From NCBI GenBank assembly GCA_043810515.1, contig JBDRNZ010000027.1:3845-67844 (forward strand): 64,000 bases of DNA. Reading direction: 5' to 3'. A program made the translations under genes and the position numbers. Position 1 is the first letter of the stretch; each line of letters starts with the position of its first letter. A model generated the notes under the pieces. That model was not told where the DNA came from. It worked only from the letters and a program-made list of their open reading frames with translations, and made no database searches. Source of the stretch: WJKQ01 sp043810515 (GTDB taxonomy: Bacteria > Patescibacteriota > Gracilibacteria > UBA1369 > LOWO2-01-FULL-3). Shown piece by piece: positions 16,742 through 26,536 of the stretch.

Positions 16742-19548
16742 ACGGCCGGGCATATAAGCCTGAAATCGCAGAACTGGCAATGAAGAAAACCAGGAGTGGG
16801 ATGGAAATCGGAAGATTTCAATTCTTTTATAATAGATTCTATTTCATCTTTAAGAGCATCAAGAGTCGCGTCAGTGCGTTCGGTCGAAACTTTCTCATTA
16901 TCCTCAATATAATAAAGTGTAAGCTTCGAAACCGGAATTTTAAAAATATCCCTGCATGCCAGCGCGTAAATAGAAAGCTGGAGATCTTTCTTTAAGTTCA
17001 GGTGGCTCGGCACATGGCCTGTCTTATAATCAATCACCTCATAAGTTCCGTCGGCAAGTTTATCAATCCTATCAATTCGCCCGTTCAGGACATAATTTCC
17101 GATTTTTACGTTAAAAGATCTCTCAAGATACGCCGGTATCATCCACGGATCCTTATTCGCGTCATAAAAATTCTTCAAAACGGAAAGGCCTTTCTCCTTT
17201 CTGACATCTTCATGTTTTTTGCTCTCATATCCGTACGGAATCCAGTTTCTTTCGTAAGCGGCCTCCATCAGCCCGAAATCCGCGGTTTCGCCGCTTTTGA
17301 GAAGCGTGAAAAAATCTTTCAGTGTGTTATGTACGCTTGTTCCAAAATTCGAGGCGTGTGATGGCGGAACCGGCACTTTCATGACATATCTGTAATTATA
17401 TTTGAGCGGACATACTTTGAAAGTGTAGATTTTCGAATAACTCATCCGGTTGGTTTTTTCGGAAGGCAGATTGAATATAGGTTTGTCCGGTTTTTTGAAT
17501 TCTTTGAGTTTCTGAATTACGTCCGCGGTTTCCTCATGATCCGTTCTGATTGATTTTCCGCTTTCCTCAACCTCATCGATAAAAGGGGACTGTTTCCACT
17601 TTTTCTTTCCCTCATAAAAATCGCTGAAAGTTATAAAAAGCCTTTTTTTGGCGCGCGTCATGGCGACATAAAAAAGTCGTCTTTCTTCCTGAATATAAGC
17701 GTCGCCTTCCGGATAAATTTCTTTCGTGAGCTCTGGTGGAATTTCAAAAGGATCGCGTTTTTTGGAATTTGGAAACCGCTGACTTACAACATTCGCGATA
17801 AAAACATAATCAAATTCCAGTCCCTTCGCGCCATGAGCCGTCAGAATCTGCACGCAGTCTCTGTCCGCAAATTCGCCGGCCGACAAAGTTGAGCTCGCTT
17901 CCTGAAGAAGATTTACATAGTTCACAAAATCTTCGACGGATTTTTCGTCATTTTCCCTTTCAAATCTCTTGATCTGCTTTGCGAACTCGTTAATATTTCC
18001 AATTTCCTCATACATATCATTTTTAACCAGATGCTCAAGATATCCGGATTCTTTCAAGAACTCATTTAAAACAAGCCCGATTGAATTTTTCTTGGAAAAT
18101 TCAATAAGGCGCGTCATTAGATCAAAAATTTTCATAATCTGAGCCTCGGCGCCCGGAATAACGGCATTCCCGCCCTGAAATTCCTTTTTCAGGTGGAAAA
18201 ATATATTTTGTTTGTTGGATTTTGAAATAAGATCAAGAATCTCAGCCATAGCGATCCCGAAAACGTCCATTTTTAAAATTCTCAGAAACGCGATGTCGTT
18301 TTTTGGATCTGAAAGAAACAAAGCAGCCGCAACAAGATCTTTTACTTCCTCAAGCCCGAGAAGTCCTTTTGGATTTCTAACCTGATAGGGGATTCCCAGC
18401 GCCTTAAATTCATCAATAAACGGATGGGTATGACTATTTGACCGCACCAGAATTGCGATTTTTTCAAATGGAACGTCCTCATTTTTATGCAAAAAATCTA
18501 TTTTTGAAGCCGCAAAAACGGATTCCTCTATGAAATTTGGGAAATGGTGAATTTCAACGGGTTCATTTTCCTTAACATTGCATTTAAGCTTTTTGCTTAT
18601 GCCGGAGCGGACTTCAAGTCTATCAGGATTATTGTACTGAATCAGCCCGTACGCGCTGTCCAGAATATCAGCGGAGCTTCTGTAGTTTTCAAGCAGGACA
18701 ACTTTTTTATGATCCGGAAATTTCTCCTGAAATTTAAGGATATTACTCAGACTCGCGCCGCGCCATTTGTAAATACTTTGATCATCGTCGCCGACTGCGA
18801 AAATATTTCCGTGGGCGGCGGCAAGAAGCGTTACAAGTTTGAATTGCGCGTAATTTGTATCCTGGAATTCATCCACGAAAATATATTTATATTTGTTTTG
18901 GTACTCGGCCAAAACAGATTTTCTTTTTTCAAAAAGCTCAATGACTCTATAGGTCAGATCACCAAAATCCAGATAGTTGTTTTTTATCGCAAGATCCTGG
19001 TAAGTTTTGTACGCTTTAGCAATTTCACGCATTTTAACGCCCTCCTCGCCATCAAGACCGGCGGCGTACTCATTATAAGCCTCTGGCGTTATAAGTTCGT
19101 CCTTGAGCCGGCTGAAATGCTGTATAAGCGAATAAATAAAACGATTCGGATTTCCGAGCGGCCTGTAATAATCAAGATCAAAGGAAAAAAGATTTTTTTT
19201 GAAGAAAAACCACTGATCCACCTGTGACAAAATCTTGAAACCCGGATCTATTCCGGCTTCCACGCCCGCTTCCCGTAAAATTTTTTCGGAAAATGAATGA
19301 AAGGTTTTTAGGCAGAGCTCTTCGTAGCCTATTGGCATCGCCTGGTCGATTCTTTCGACCATTTCATTCGCGGCTTTATCTGTAAAAGTCAGCGCAAGAA
19401 TTTCATCGGATCGCGCAACTCCCGAAGTTATAAGACGAACTATCCTTTCGGTTATTACACGCGTTTTACCGCTTCCGGCCCCTGCGACAACAAGCATGGG
19501 GCCGTTATCGTGATTAACGGCTTTGAGTTGTTCGGAATTGAGTTCCAT
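16738..19548 (-). CDS. UvrD/PcrA-type helicase with C-terminal PD-(D/E)XK nuclease domain
   Basis: A 936-residue superfamily 1A helicase. Visible motifs: MLVVAGAGSGKTRVITERIV (motif I), LALTFTDKAANEM (Ia), YIFVDEFQDTNYAQFKLV (II), VGDDDQSIYKWRGA (III), VLLENYRSS (IV), ILTAHGAKGLEFDYVFI (V) and RLFYVAMTRAKKRLFI (VI). Beyond about residue 690 is an AddB/RecB-like nuclease domain: FGTSVHNTLKDFF, LNGRIDRIDKL, YEVIDYKTG and a final CQFCDFRLICP cluster that may hold an Fe-S centre. The combination suggests an end-resection helicase-nuclease. Longer than plain UvrD (~720). Confidence 0.9.
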   Translation of the reverse strand: MELNSEQLKAVNHDNGPMLVVAGAGSGKTRVITERIVRLITSGVARSDEILALTFTDKAANEMVERIDQAMPIGYEELCLKTFHSFSEKILREAGVEAGIDPGFKILSQVDQWFFFKKNLFSFDLDYYRPLGNPNRFIYSLIQHFSRLKDELITPEAYNEYAAGLDGEEGVKMREIAKAYKTYQDLAIKNNYLDFGDLTYRVIELFEKRKSVLAEYQNKYKYIFVDEFQDTNYAQFKLVTLLAAAHGNIFAVGDDDQSIYKWRGASLSNILKFQEKFPDHKKVVLLENYRSSADILDSAYGLIQYNNPDRLEVRSGISKKLKCNVKENEPVEIHHFPNFIEESVFAASKIDFLHKNEDVPFEKIAILVRSNSHTHPFIDEFKALGIPYQVRNPKGLLGLEEVKDLVAAALFLSDPKNDIAFLRILKMDVFGIAMAEILDLISKSNKQNIFFHLKKEFQGGNAVIPGAEAQIMKIFDLMTRLIEFSKKNSIGLVLNEFLKESGYLEHLVKNDMYEEIGNINEFAKQIKRFERENDEKSVEDFVNYVNLLQEASSTLSAGEFADRDCVQILTAHGAKGLEFDYVFIANVVSQRFPNSKKRDPFEIPPELTKEIYPEGDAYIQEERRLFYVAMTRAKKRLFITFSDFYEGKKKWKQSPFIDEVEESGKSIRTDHEETADVIQKLKEFKKPDKPIFNLPSEKTNRMSYSKIYTFKVCPLKYNYRYVMKVPVPPSHASNFGTSVHNTLKDFFTLLKSGETADFGLMEAAYERNWIPYGYESKKHEDVRKEKGLSVLKNFYDANKDPWMIPAYLERSFNVKIGNYVLNGRIDRIDKLADGTYEVIDYKTGHVPSHLNLKKDLQLSIYALACRDIFKIPVSKLTLYYIEDNEKVSTERTDATLDALKDEIESIIKELKSSDFHPTPGFLHCQFCDFRLICPAV

Positions 19549-19560
19549 TTATTTGATTCT

Positions 19561-20799
19561 CTACTCCTCCTCAGGCGATTCGGTTTTCTCTTCGATTTTC
19601 TCTTCAACGTCATCAGATTTCTCCTCAGCCTTCTCGGATTCTTCAGATTCCGTGGCCTTCTCAGCTTCTGCGGCTTTTTCGGTTTTCTTTTTTGACGATT
19701 TTTTGGGTTTTTCAGTCAGAGCCTTGATGGAAAGGGCGACTCTATGGTCATCGGGATCTATACTGATTATTTTTGCTTTTACTTTATCGCCGACCTTCAG
19801 AGCTTCAGACGCATCACTTATTTCTTCGGAAGTTATCTCGCTTACATGAATAAGTCCGTTGATTTCATCATCAAGTTTTACAAAAGCCCCGAAAGGCGTG
19901 ATTCTGTTGATTTCACCCTCGATAACAGTGCCGATTTTATATTTCTTTGTAGCTTCAATCCACGGATCGGGAACAAGTCTTTTCATCGAAAGACTGATTT
20001 TGTCTTTTTCTTTGCCGATAATCAGAATATCAACTATGTCTCCGATTTTTCCGTAATCATGCGGATCCTTCACGTGTCCCCAGGCAATTTCGGAAATATG
20101 GACAAGCCCTTCAAGCCCCTCAAAAGTGACAAATATACCGAATTTTACGATACCGCTTATTTTTCCTTTTACTTTCTGGCCGACTTCAAGCTTGTCAAAA
20201 GCCTCGTCTCTCTTAACTTCTTCCGCGGCTTTTTCAGATAAAATCAGTTTTCCGCCGTCACGATCAAGATTTATAACTTTCACCATCAAAGGTATACCGA
20301 CCAGTTTTTGCAGTCTGTTTAAAATCTCATTGCTGTCAGCACCGTCAACACGTGGATAGTGCAGTGGAGCCAGCTGTGAGACGGGGATAAATCCTTTTAT
20401 ATCATCAACACTCAAAAGAAGACCTCCTTTATTGGCTTCATTCGTAACAACTTCAATAACTTTGGAATTTTCATATGCGTCAATAAAATTATTCCATGCT
20501 TTCTCCTGGCTTGCCTTTCGAAGCGAAAGAACAACAAGCCCGTCTTCGTTTTCCTCCTCAAGAATATAAGCGGAAACATGATCGCCCGGCTTCAGGCTTT
20601 TTAAAGTTCCCACGCTGTCATGAGCCTCGTGGCCGGTAATTATTCCCGTTGAAATTCCGTCAAGATCAACCAGAGCTTTATTTTTTGAAACCGAAACTAC
20701 GGTTCCATCGACCAAAGTGCCCGGAATGGGCTTTTTAATTTCGTGATGTCCCTTTAAAAGCTGCTCCATTAAAGGACTATCGACATATATATTGGACAT
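19561..20799 (-). CDS. rpsA: 30S ribosomal protein S1-like, four S1 domains
   Basis: The 412-residue protein has four S1 OB-fold repeats at roughly residues 25-95, 110-180, 200-270 and 285-355. The last two are the most canonical (GQKVKGKISGIVKFGIFVTF, GTVIEGEINRITPFGAFVKL). A Lys/Glu/Ala-rich tail follows. S1 binds mRNA leaders and helps load unstructured, SD-poor messages, of interest here because few genes in the window have SD sequences. Proteobacterial S1 has six domains; four is common elsewhere. It lies 12 bases upstream of uvrD. Confidence 0.9.
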   Translation of the reverse strand: MSNIYVDSPLMEQLLKGHHEIKKPIPGTLVDGTVVSVSKNKALVDLDGISTGIITGHEAHDSVGTLKSLKPGDHVSAYILEEENEDGLVVLSLRKASQEKAWNNFIDAYENSKVIEVVTNEANKGGLLLSVDDIKGFIPVSQLAPLHYPRVDGADSNEILNRLQKLVGIPLMVKVINLDRDGGKLILSEKAAEEVKRDEAFDKLEVGQKVKGKISGIVKFGIFVTFEGLEGLVHISEIAWGHVKDPHDYGKIGDIVDILIIGKEKDKISLSMKRLVPDPWIEATKKYKIGTVIEGEINRITPFGAFVKLDDEINGLIHVSEITSEEISDASEALKVGDKVKAKIISIDPDDHRVALSIKALTEKPKKSSKKKTEKAAEAEKATESEESEKAEEKSDDVEEKIEEKTESPEEE

Positions 20800-20811
20800 A
20801 TAGCCTTATTC

Positions 20812-20864
20812 TGACAGAACGTTTAATATATATTTGCTTTTTGCCGTATGCGGCTGTTCTGTCA
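20812..20864. promoter_or_regulatory. Inverted repeat in the rpsA leader
   Basis: TGACAGAAC (20812-20820) pairs with GTTCTGTCA (20856-20864), and a small GCCG-TATG-CGGC hairpin (20843-20854) lies between. The structure sits just upstream of the rpsA start on the minus strand and 3' of clpC. It could be an rpsA leader (autoregulation) or the clpC terminator; only the pairing is seen directly. Confidence 0.45.
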
Positions 20865-20921
20865 ATAAAATTACCTGCAACTCAAAAAGCAGGAAGATTA
20901 TATGGATACGATGCCGACAAG

Positions 20922-23507
20922 TCAAGGCTTAACCAAGTCAAGAGTCTTACCTTTTTTTACGATCTTAACCTTGTCTCCTTCTTTAAATTCCTCGTCCAGG
21001 AATTTTGCGGTCAAAGGATCCTCAATCATATCCTGTATGGCTCTTCGCACCGGCCTTGCACCGTATTTCGGATCATAACTTGCGAGAGAAAGGACATCTA
21101 ACGCTCCGGACGTTACGTCCAGTTTTATGTTTTTCTGGTTCAGCCTATCCTGAAGATAACCCAAGTGAAGTTTTACGATATTTTTAATATTATCATTGGT
21201 AAGTGCGTGGAAAACAACCACTTTATCAATTCTGTTCAAGAATTCCGGCCTAAAATTATCCTTAAGATCTTTCAAAATATCATCTTTCATTGCCTCAAAA
21301 TCCTCCATTGCTTTCTTTTGCTCATCGGTTGTTGTGGAAAATCCTATTGGGGCGGCTTTTTCGGTCAATTTTTTTGCGCCGATATTCGAAGTCATAATGA
21401 TAATCGTATTTTTGAAATCGACTTTTCTTCCTTTTGCGTCAGTAAGTTCGCCGTCCTCGAGAATTTGCAGTAAAAGATTGAACACATCCGGATGGGCTTT
21501 TTCAATTTCGTCAAACAAAATCACACTGTAAGGTTTTGTCCTTACGGCTTCGGTAAGCTGGCCGCCTTCTTCATAGCCGACATATCCGGCCGTAGCCCCT
21601 ACGAGCCTTGAAGTATTATGCCTTTCCATGAATTCGCTCATATCGATCTTTATAAGTGAGTTCCTGTCGTTGAAAATCTCCTCAGCAAGAGCCTTTACCA
21701 GCTCGGTTTTTCCGACACCTGTGGGTCCCATAAATATAAATGAACCAATAGGTCTCTTTTCATCGGCAAATCCCGCCCGCGACCTTCTTATGGCCTTCGA
21801 AACAGCCTCAATCGCTTCATCCTGTCCGATAATTCGTTTTTTCAATGCGGACTCAAGCGATTTTAGTTTTGAAAAATCATCTTTTACAAGCCTTGTAACG
21901 GGAACGCCGGTCATTGTTGAAACGATCTCGGCGATACTGTCTTCGGTGACTTTTTCGCGCTTTTCCCGCGGAATTTTTATAAAACGCTGTTCTTCAATTT
22001 TTTTGACAAGATCAAGCTCTTCGTTTCGCAGTTCGGCAGCCTTTTCATAATCCTGCCTCGACACGCAATCTTCTTTTTTCTTTATAACATTCGAAAGTTT
22101 TTTCTGAAGTTTTCTGATTTTATCACTGTTTTCCGTGGTTTTCATGCGTTTTTTTGCAGCAGCTTCATCGATAAGGTCTATCGCTTTATCCGGCAAAAAG
22201 CGATCATTAATATACCTTTTTGACAATTTTACAGCCGCCAAAAGCGCATCATCGGTTATAAGCAGGTTATGATGATCTTCAAAAGATTCTCTGATTCCTT
22301 TAAGAATTGTTAAAGTGTCGTCAAAATCCGTCTCTTTTATGAGGACGTGCTGAAATCTGCGTTCAAGGGCCGCATCTTTTTCAATATTTTTACGGTATTC
22401 GTGCGTTGTCGTCGCGCCGATAACCTGAACTTTTCCTCTTGATAAAGCCGGCTTTAAAATATTTGCAGCATCAAGACTTCCTTCTGCGCTTCCAGCGCCC
22501 ATAACCGTATGAAGTTCATCAATAAACAGGATAACATTGTCCTGCGAAGCTGCTTCTTCGAGGATCTGTTTTATTCTTTCCTCAAACTCGCCTCTGTATT
22601 TTGTTCCGGCAACAACGGAAGCCATTGAAAGTGAAAGTATTTTCTTGTCGAGCATCGTATTTGGAACTTTTTCATTAGCAATAGCCTCGGCAAGTCCTTC
22701 GCATACGGCTGTTTTTCCGACACCTGATTCTCCTATGAGAACGGGATTATTTTTTGTTTTTCTGGACAAAATACTTATCATGCGTTCGATTTCCATACTT
22801 CTGCCGATAATTGGGTCAAGTTTGCCCTGCCTGGCTTCCTCGACAAGATCGGTCGTAAAATAATCCAGAGCCGGTGTACCGCTTTTTTTAGCATTTTTAC
22901 TCTTCTTTTTATAAGTTTCCTCGTCTTTTTGCTGGCCACTCAAGACCCCCTGAAGTCCGGTAAGAAAAAATTCAATCGGATTTACCATTTGTTGATTCTT
23001 TGGAGGCATCTGCGCCGAAGCGACGTTTGAATCCTGTTGCGGATAGTTTTTTGCCCGTTCAAATACTTCAAGAATTTGTTCTTTAACATCGGAAGGGGAC
23101 ACTTTCATGTTTTCAAGAATAACTGTCGCGGCGGTATTGTCCTGGGACACAAGAGCATAAAGAAAATGCTCCGTGCCTACAAATGAATGTCCGAATTCAT
23201 GGGCGGCCTTCACTGCGTTCTCGATGGCTTCTTTTGCAAAACCGCTCAAACCGCCTGAACTGCCGGAAGTTCCACGTTGTGGATTTGCTCTTCCCACTGT
23301 CTTTAAAACCAGATTAACATTATCAAGAGACACGCCGAAATTTAGGAGTATAGACGCACCAAGTGAATTTTCCTGGGAAAGAATACCTATAAGAACATGT
23401 TCAGTCCCCACATAGCTTAGTCTTGCCTCTTTTGCCATTTCTTGAGCTACGATAAGCGCCCGCTTTGCTTCCTTTGTAAACTTGTCGAAGTGGTCAAATT
23501 CTTTCAT
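20922..23507 (-). CDS. clpC: ATP-dependent Clp protease ATPase subunit ClpC
   Basis: The 861-residue AAA+ unfoldase has two Clp_N repeats (AKRALIVAQEMAKEARLSYVG and the second near EAIENAVKAAHEFGHSFVG), then D1 with GESGVGKTAVCEGLA and VILFIDELHTVMGAG. A middle region with a UvrB/C-like helix (ISRQDYEKAAELRNEELD-like) follows, then D2 with FMGPTGVGKTELVKALA. The mid-domain UVR element and double Clp_N mark ClpC rather than ClpB. It feeds substrates to ClpP. Regulation is visible: a consensus CIRCE overlapping a sigma-A-like promoter upstream. Confidence 0.95.
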   Translation of the reverse strand: MKEFDHFDKFTKEAKRALIVAQEMAKEARLSYVGTEHVLIGILSQENSLGASILLNFGVSLDNVNLVLKTVGRANPQRGTSGSSGGLSGFAKEAIENAVKAAHEFGHSFVGTEHFLYALVSQDNTAATVILENMKVSPSDVKEQILEVFERAKNYPQQDSNVASAQMPPKNQQMVNPIEFFLTGLQGVLSGQQKDEETYKKKSKNAKKSGTPALDYFTTDLVEEARQGKLDPIIGRSMEIERMISILSRKTKNNPVLIGESGVGKTAVCEGLAEAIANEKVPNTMLDKKILSLSMASVVAGTKYRGEFEERIKQILEEAASQDNVILFIDELHTVMGAGSAEGSLDAANILKPALSRGKVQVIGATTTHEYRKNIEKDAALERRFQHVLIKETDFDDTLTILKGIRESFEDHHNLLITDDALLAAVKLSKRYINDRFLPDKAIDLIDEAAAKKRMKTTENSDKIRKLQKKLSNVIKKKEDCVSRQDYEKAAELRNEELDLVKKIEEQRFIKIPREKREKVTEDSIAEIVSTMTGVPVTRLVKDDFSKLKSLESALKKRIIGQDEAIEAVSKAIRRSRAGFADEKRPIGSFIFMGPTGVGKTELVKALAEEIFNDRNSLIKIDMSEFMERHNTSRLVGATAGYVGYEEGGQLTEAVRTKPYSVILFDEIEKAHPDVFNLLLQILEDGELTDAKGRKVDFKNTIIIMTSNIGAKKLTEKAAPIGFSTTTDEQKKAMEDFEAMKDDILKDLKDNFRPEFLNRIDKVVVFHALTNDNIKNIVKLHLGYLQDRLNQKNIKLDVTSGALDVLSLASYDPKYGARPVRRAIQDMIEDPLTAKFLDEEFKEGDKVKIVKKGKTLDLVKP

Positions 23508-23621
23508 AAGGTTTTAAATTAATTTTTATTTCCAATCATTCTACCATAAAACTCAATTTCCTTGAATGCCCATTATCAACTTCAACTTTACTCAGTAGAG
23601 AATAATTGTATGTTATCTTCG

Positions 23622-23648
23622 TTAGCACTCGTTATTATAGAGTGCTAA
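23622..23648. promoter_or_regulatory. CIRCE element (HrcA operator)
   Basis: TTAGCACTC, nine bases, GAGTGCTAA: an exact match to the CIRCE consensus bound by the heat-shock repressor HrcA. It lies about 115 bases upstream of clpC and its spacer contains the -10 box. Confidence 0.95.
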
Positions 23649-23662
23649 TGTTCCGTTGTCAA
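23634..23662 (-). promoter_or_regulatory. clpC promoter embedded in CIRCE
   Basis: On the minus strand TTGACA (23657-23662), exactly 17 bases, then TATAAT (23634-23639) form a perfect-consensus promoter. The -10 lies in the CIRCE spacer, so HrcA binding would exclude RNA polymerase. Confidence 0.93.
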
Positions 23663-23725
23663 TTCAAATCAAGCAGATCTTTTTCCGCGTCAACTGTCGG
23701 CCTGGAAAGCCATGATCTGGTTAGT

Positions 23726-24934
23726 TTATTCACTTGCGGCTTCTATAGGTGTAATACTGTCAGCCATTATCAGGGTAATGTCTTCATAGTCCCTGCTTCC
23801 GCTTACTTTATAATTCTGGCCGTCGACCGTAACGTATATACTGACACCGCCTGATTCATAAACTTTCATGCCGCTGCCGTTTGATAGATTAAGTTTTTCG
23901 CCGTTCGGAATATTGCCGGATATAACGTCAAGAGAAATAAGTTCATTGTCGTCCGTCACGGATTCATCACTAAAAGCATAATGATGGATAACGTTCTCAG
24001 CGGTTCCTTTTGTGCCGGCGTAATACCAGTTTGAAGGATATTTTGCGCTGAAATGAAGAAGAAGGCTCTCAAAAGAGGTAAATTCCATGTCGATCACGGG
24101 AGTGGGAATAGGTTCATCAACATTTTCAGGATTGGCGTTTTCAAGACCTGCATCTTCAAGCGAGCCGTCAGAAACGGTAAATCCGGTAAATTGAAATTCG
24201 GAAACCATTTCATTGAAAATCATTTTATTCGAAGCTTTGAAGTTTTCGGAAGGTTCGAAAGAAATTCGATAAACAAAGCCGCTCCTGTAAACGTAATAAT
24301 CAGTCATCTCGTCATTTTCAACCTTAACCGCGCTCATCGCGTCAACGCCGATTTTACTCATATCGTAATTATCGACTTCGGGATGCCTTTCAGACATGAA
24401 AACTGACAAAGTGTCGTTCTCGCCCATATCGTTTGCTGTATATGCAAAAGCAAACTGCGAAATTTTCACATCATCACTTGAATTTTCGTTTTCCGCCTTT
24501 GGAGCGGCAAAAATAATAGTGTCATTACTCTCATCAAGATCCCAGTCATTGTAATATTTCAGCTGAATGCCAAAATCGGTGTTTTTATAACTAACCAGCA
24601 TAGTTTCGGCTGAAGCTTCTGACAAAACTTCGATAACGGATATTCCGGTAACCTCAAATACCGAATCCTCGTCGATAAATCCGATCACCTGAACTTTATT
24701 TTCAAGATATTTCTGCCCGGAAAGATTTATGGCGAGACTGCGTAGCGGAGTTGAGACACCTTCATCATCGGTAAGAAGATGAGTTCCTAAAACATCATCA
24801 CCTGGAAGCTGTTCCGTTAAGATACCGGTCAATGTCTCAACTGCGGGCTCTTCATTTCCAATACTTCCGCCGCAGCCGGTAAGAGCCAACGATACACAAA
24901 GAACTATGCTTAAACCCAAAGCTTTAATTTTCAT
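23726..24934 (-). CDS. Lipoprotein of unknown function
   Basis: 402 residues with a lipoprotein signal peptide (MKIKALGLSIVLCVSLALTGC; lipobox LTGC). The mature part is acidic and probably beta-rich. It contains two similar-looking segments with FGIQLKYYNDWDLDESND and FSAKYPSNWYYAGTKG, which resemble the PsbP-like or surface-lipoprotein beta domains common in Firmicutes and CPR. I cannot assign a function. It is followed by the CIRCE/clpC regulatory region and preceded by ruvB on the same strand. Confidence 0.85.
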   Translation of the reverse strand: MKIKALGLSIVLCVSLALTGCGGSIGNEEPAVETLTGILTEQLPGDDVLGTHLLTDDEGVSTPLRSLAINLSGQKYLENKVQVIGFIDEDSVFEVTGISVIEVLSEASAETMLVSYKNTDFGIQLKYYNDWDLDESNDTIIFAAPKAENENSSDDVKISQFAFAYTANDMGENDTLSVFMSERHPEVDNYDMSKIGVDAMSAVKVENDEMTDYYVYRSGFVYRISFEPSENFKASNKMIFNEMVSEFQFTGFTVSDGSLEDAGLENANPENVDEPIPTPVIDMEFTSFESLLLHFSAKYPSNWYYAGTKGTAENVIHHYAFSDESVTDDNELISLDVISGNIPNGEKLNLSNGSGMKVYESGGVSIYVTVDGQNYKVSGSRDYEDITLIMADSITPIEAASE

Positions 24935-24979
24935 GAATTTAGATTAAATAACAGGGAAGATTATACTAAACATTTAAAA

Positions 24980-26014
24980 TTATTTCAAAGGCTTCGCGGA
25001 GTTTATTCCCATATGTTCATAAGCTTTATCAGTAACAAGCCGACCGCGCGACGTTCTCTCTAAAAAACCCGCCTGAATCAAAAATGGTTCGTAAATATCC
25101 TCAATAGTGGATTGCTCTTCGGACGTAGCTGCCGCAAGAGTATTCAATCCAACCGGTCCGCCTCCAAATTTATCAATAATAATCGACAATAGTTCGCGGT
25201 CAGTGCTGTCGAGACCTACTTTATCTATACCAATTGCCATGAGAGCATTTGTCAAAACATCATTGTCGATAATGGATTCATGATTAACATCGGCATAATC
25301 ACGAACGCGTTTTAGTAGACGATTTGCGATTCGGGGCGTATTTCGGCATGACTTTGCAAGAATTTCAGACGCACTTTCGGAAATCCGGCATTTTAAAACC
25401 GCCGCCGAACGTAAAATAACCTGTTTTATATCATCGTCAGTATAAAATTGCAGTTTAAAAACATTCCCAAACCGCCCCCTTAAAGGCGACGAAAGCATAC
25501 TCATCTTGGTAGTTGCGCCGATGAGCGTAAAATGAGGCAGATTTATACGCATATTTCTGGCGGAAGGTCCTTTTCCGATAATGATATCTATTCCAAAGTC
25601 CTCCATTGCGGTATACAAAACCTCCTCAACCACAGGCTTCAGGCGATGGATTTCATCTATAAAGAGCACATCATGATTTTCAAGATTTGAAATGATTGAG
25701 GCGATATCGCCTTGTTTTTCCAAAGCCGGCCCTGAAGTAATCTTGATATTCACATTCATTTCTTTGGCAATAATATTTGCCAGAGTGGTTTTTCCCAGAC
25801 CGGGTGACCCGTGAAGAAGAACATGATCAATACATTCTCCACGTTTTTTTGCAGCCTCAATAGCAATTTTTAGATTATCTTTTAAATTTTGCTGCCCGAT
25901 AAATTCATCAAGAGTTTTTGGCCTGAGTTTATTCTCAAACTGCACCATTTTACCGGGAACGGGCGATAAAATTTTTTCCTTATTTTCCCTGTTGTCCTTT
26001 TCGCTTTGTATCAT
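24980..26014 (-). CDS. ruvB: Holliday junction branch migration helicase RuvB
   Basis: The 344-residue AAA+ motor works with RuvA at Holliday junctions. LRPKTLDEFIGQQNLKDNLKIAI is the N-terminal signature, LLHGSPGLGKTTLANIIA Walker A, VLFIDEIHRL Walker B, RGRFGNVFKLQFY the arginine-finger region. A winged helix at the C-terminus has GPVGLNTLAAATSEEQSTIEDIYEPFLIQ and RTSRGR. Its start directly abuts the stop of the upstream bPH gene. Confidence 0.96.
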   Translation of the reverse strand: MIQSEKDNRENKEKILSPVPGKMVQFENKLRPKTLDEFIGQQNLKDNLKIAIEAAKKRGECIDHVLLHGSPGLGKTTLANIIAKEMNVNIKITSGPALEKQGDIASIISNLENHDVLFIDEIHRLKPVVEEVLYTAMEDFGIDIIIGKGPSARNMRINLPHFTLIGATTKMSMLSSPLRGRFGNVFKLQFYTDDDIKQVILRSAAVLKCRISESASEILAKSCRNTPRIANRLLKRVRDYADVNHESIIDNDVLTNALMAIGIDKVGLDSTDRELLSIIIDKFGGGPVGLNTLAAATSEEQSTIEDIYEPFLIQAGFLERTSRGRLVTDKAYEHMGINSAKPLK

Positions 26015-26494
26015 CTACACATCTTTTACATGATAAATAAACTGCCGTATAGACTCGGGATCGGGAGCATTGATAAAGTTTATAATTACGGAAGAGGATG
26101 CGGTCTCCAGTCGCATCAATCCGTAATCAAAAATCCAGAAAGTTGCCAGAATACCTCTTTCCTCAGTCCTGACATCCTGGATATCATCCAAAAGCGCCTC
26201 AGCCTCATCCCTAACGGTCAAATATTTCCAGTTAACAAATATGATGCGCTGACTTGTAATGATAAGCTTATCAAGCCAGTAAATCAGGGAAACATAAACA
26301 ACGACCAGGGCAAAAATAAAAAAAACAATCAGATTGGCGACAAGAAACCCTTTGTTTGACAAAATCGACTGAAATAAAAAAATCAGCAGAAAAAACGGAA
26401 AAGAACCAATTATCACTTTAATAAGCTGCCCCACAAAAGGCAGCGGATGATGATGATAAACCTTTAAAATTTGTTCCCCTTCACGCAGCTGCAT
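26015..26494 (-). CDS. bPH-domain membrane protein (YdbS-like)
   Basis: 159 residues with two membrane helices (about residues 24-45 and 52-73) followed by a bacterial pleckstrin-homology-like segment: LIITSQRIIFVNWKYLTVRDEAEALLDDIQDVRTEERG. This layout is that of bPH2/YdbS-type proteins, whose role is poorly known. It is probably co-transcribed with ruvB and divergent from the CPBP protease gene. Confidence 0.75.
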   Translation of the reverse strand: MQLREGEQILKVYHHHPLPFVGQLIKVIIGSFPFFLLIFLFQSILSNKGFLVANLIVFFIFALVVVYVSLIYWLDKLIITSQRIIFVNWKYLTVRDEAEALLDDIQDVRTEERGILATFWIFDYGLMRLETASSSVIINFINAPDPESIRQFIYHVKDV

Positions 26495-26536
26495 AAAACT
26501 TGTAAAATAATTTGCGGTACAATGTCATTCTATCTT

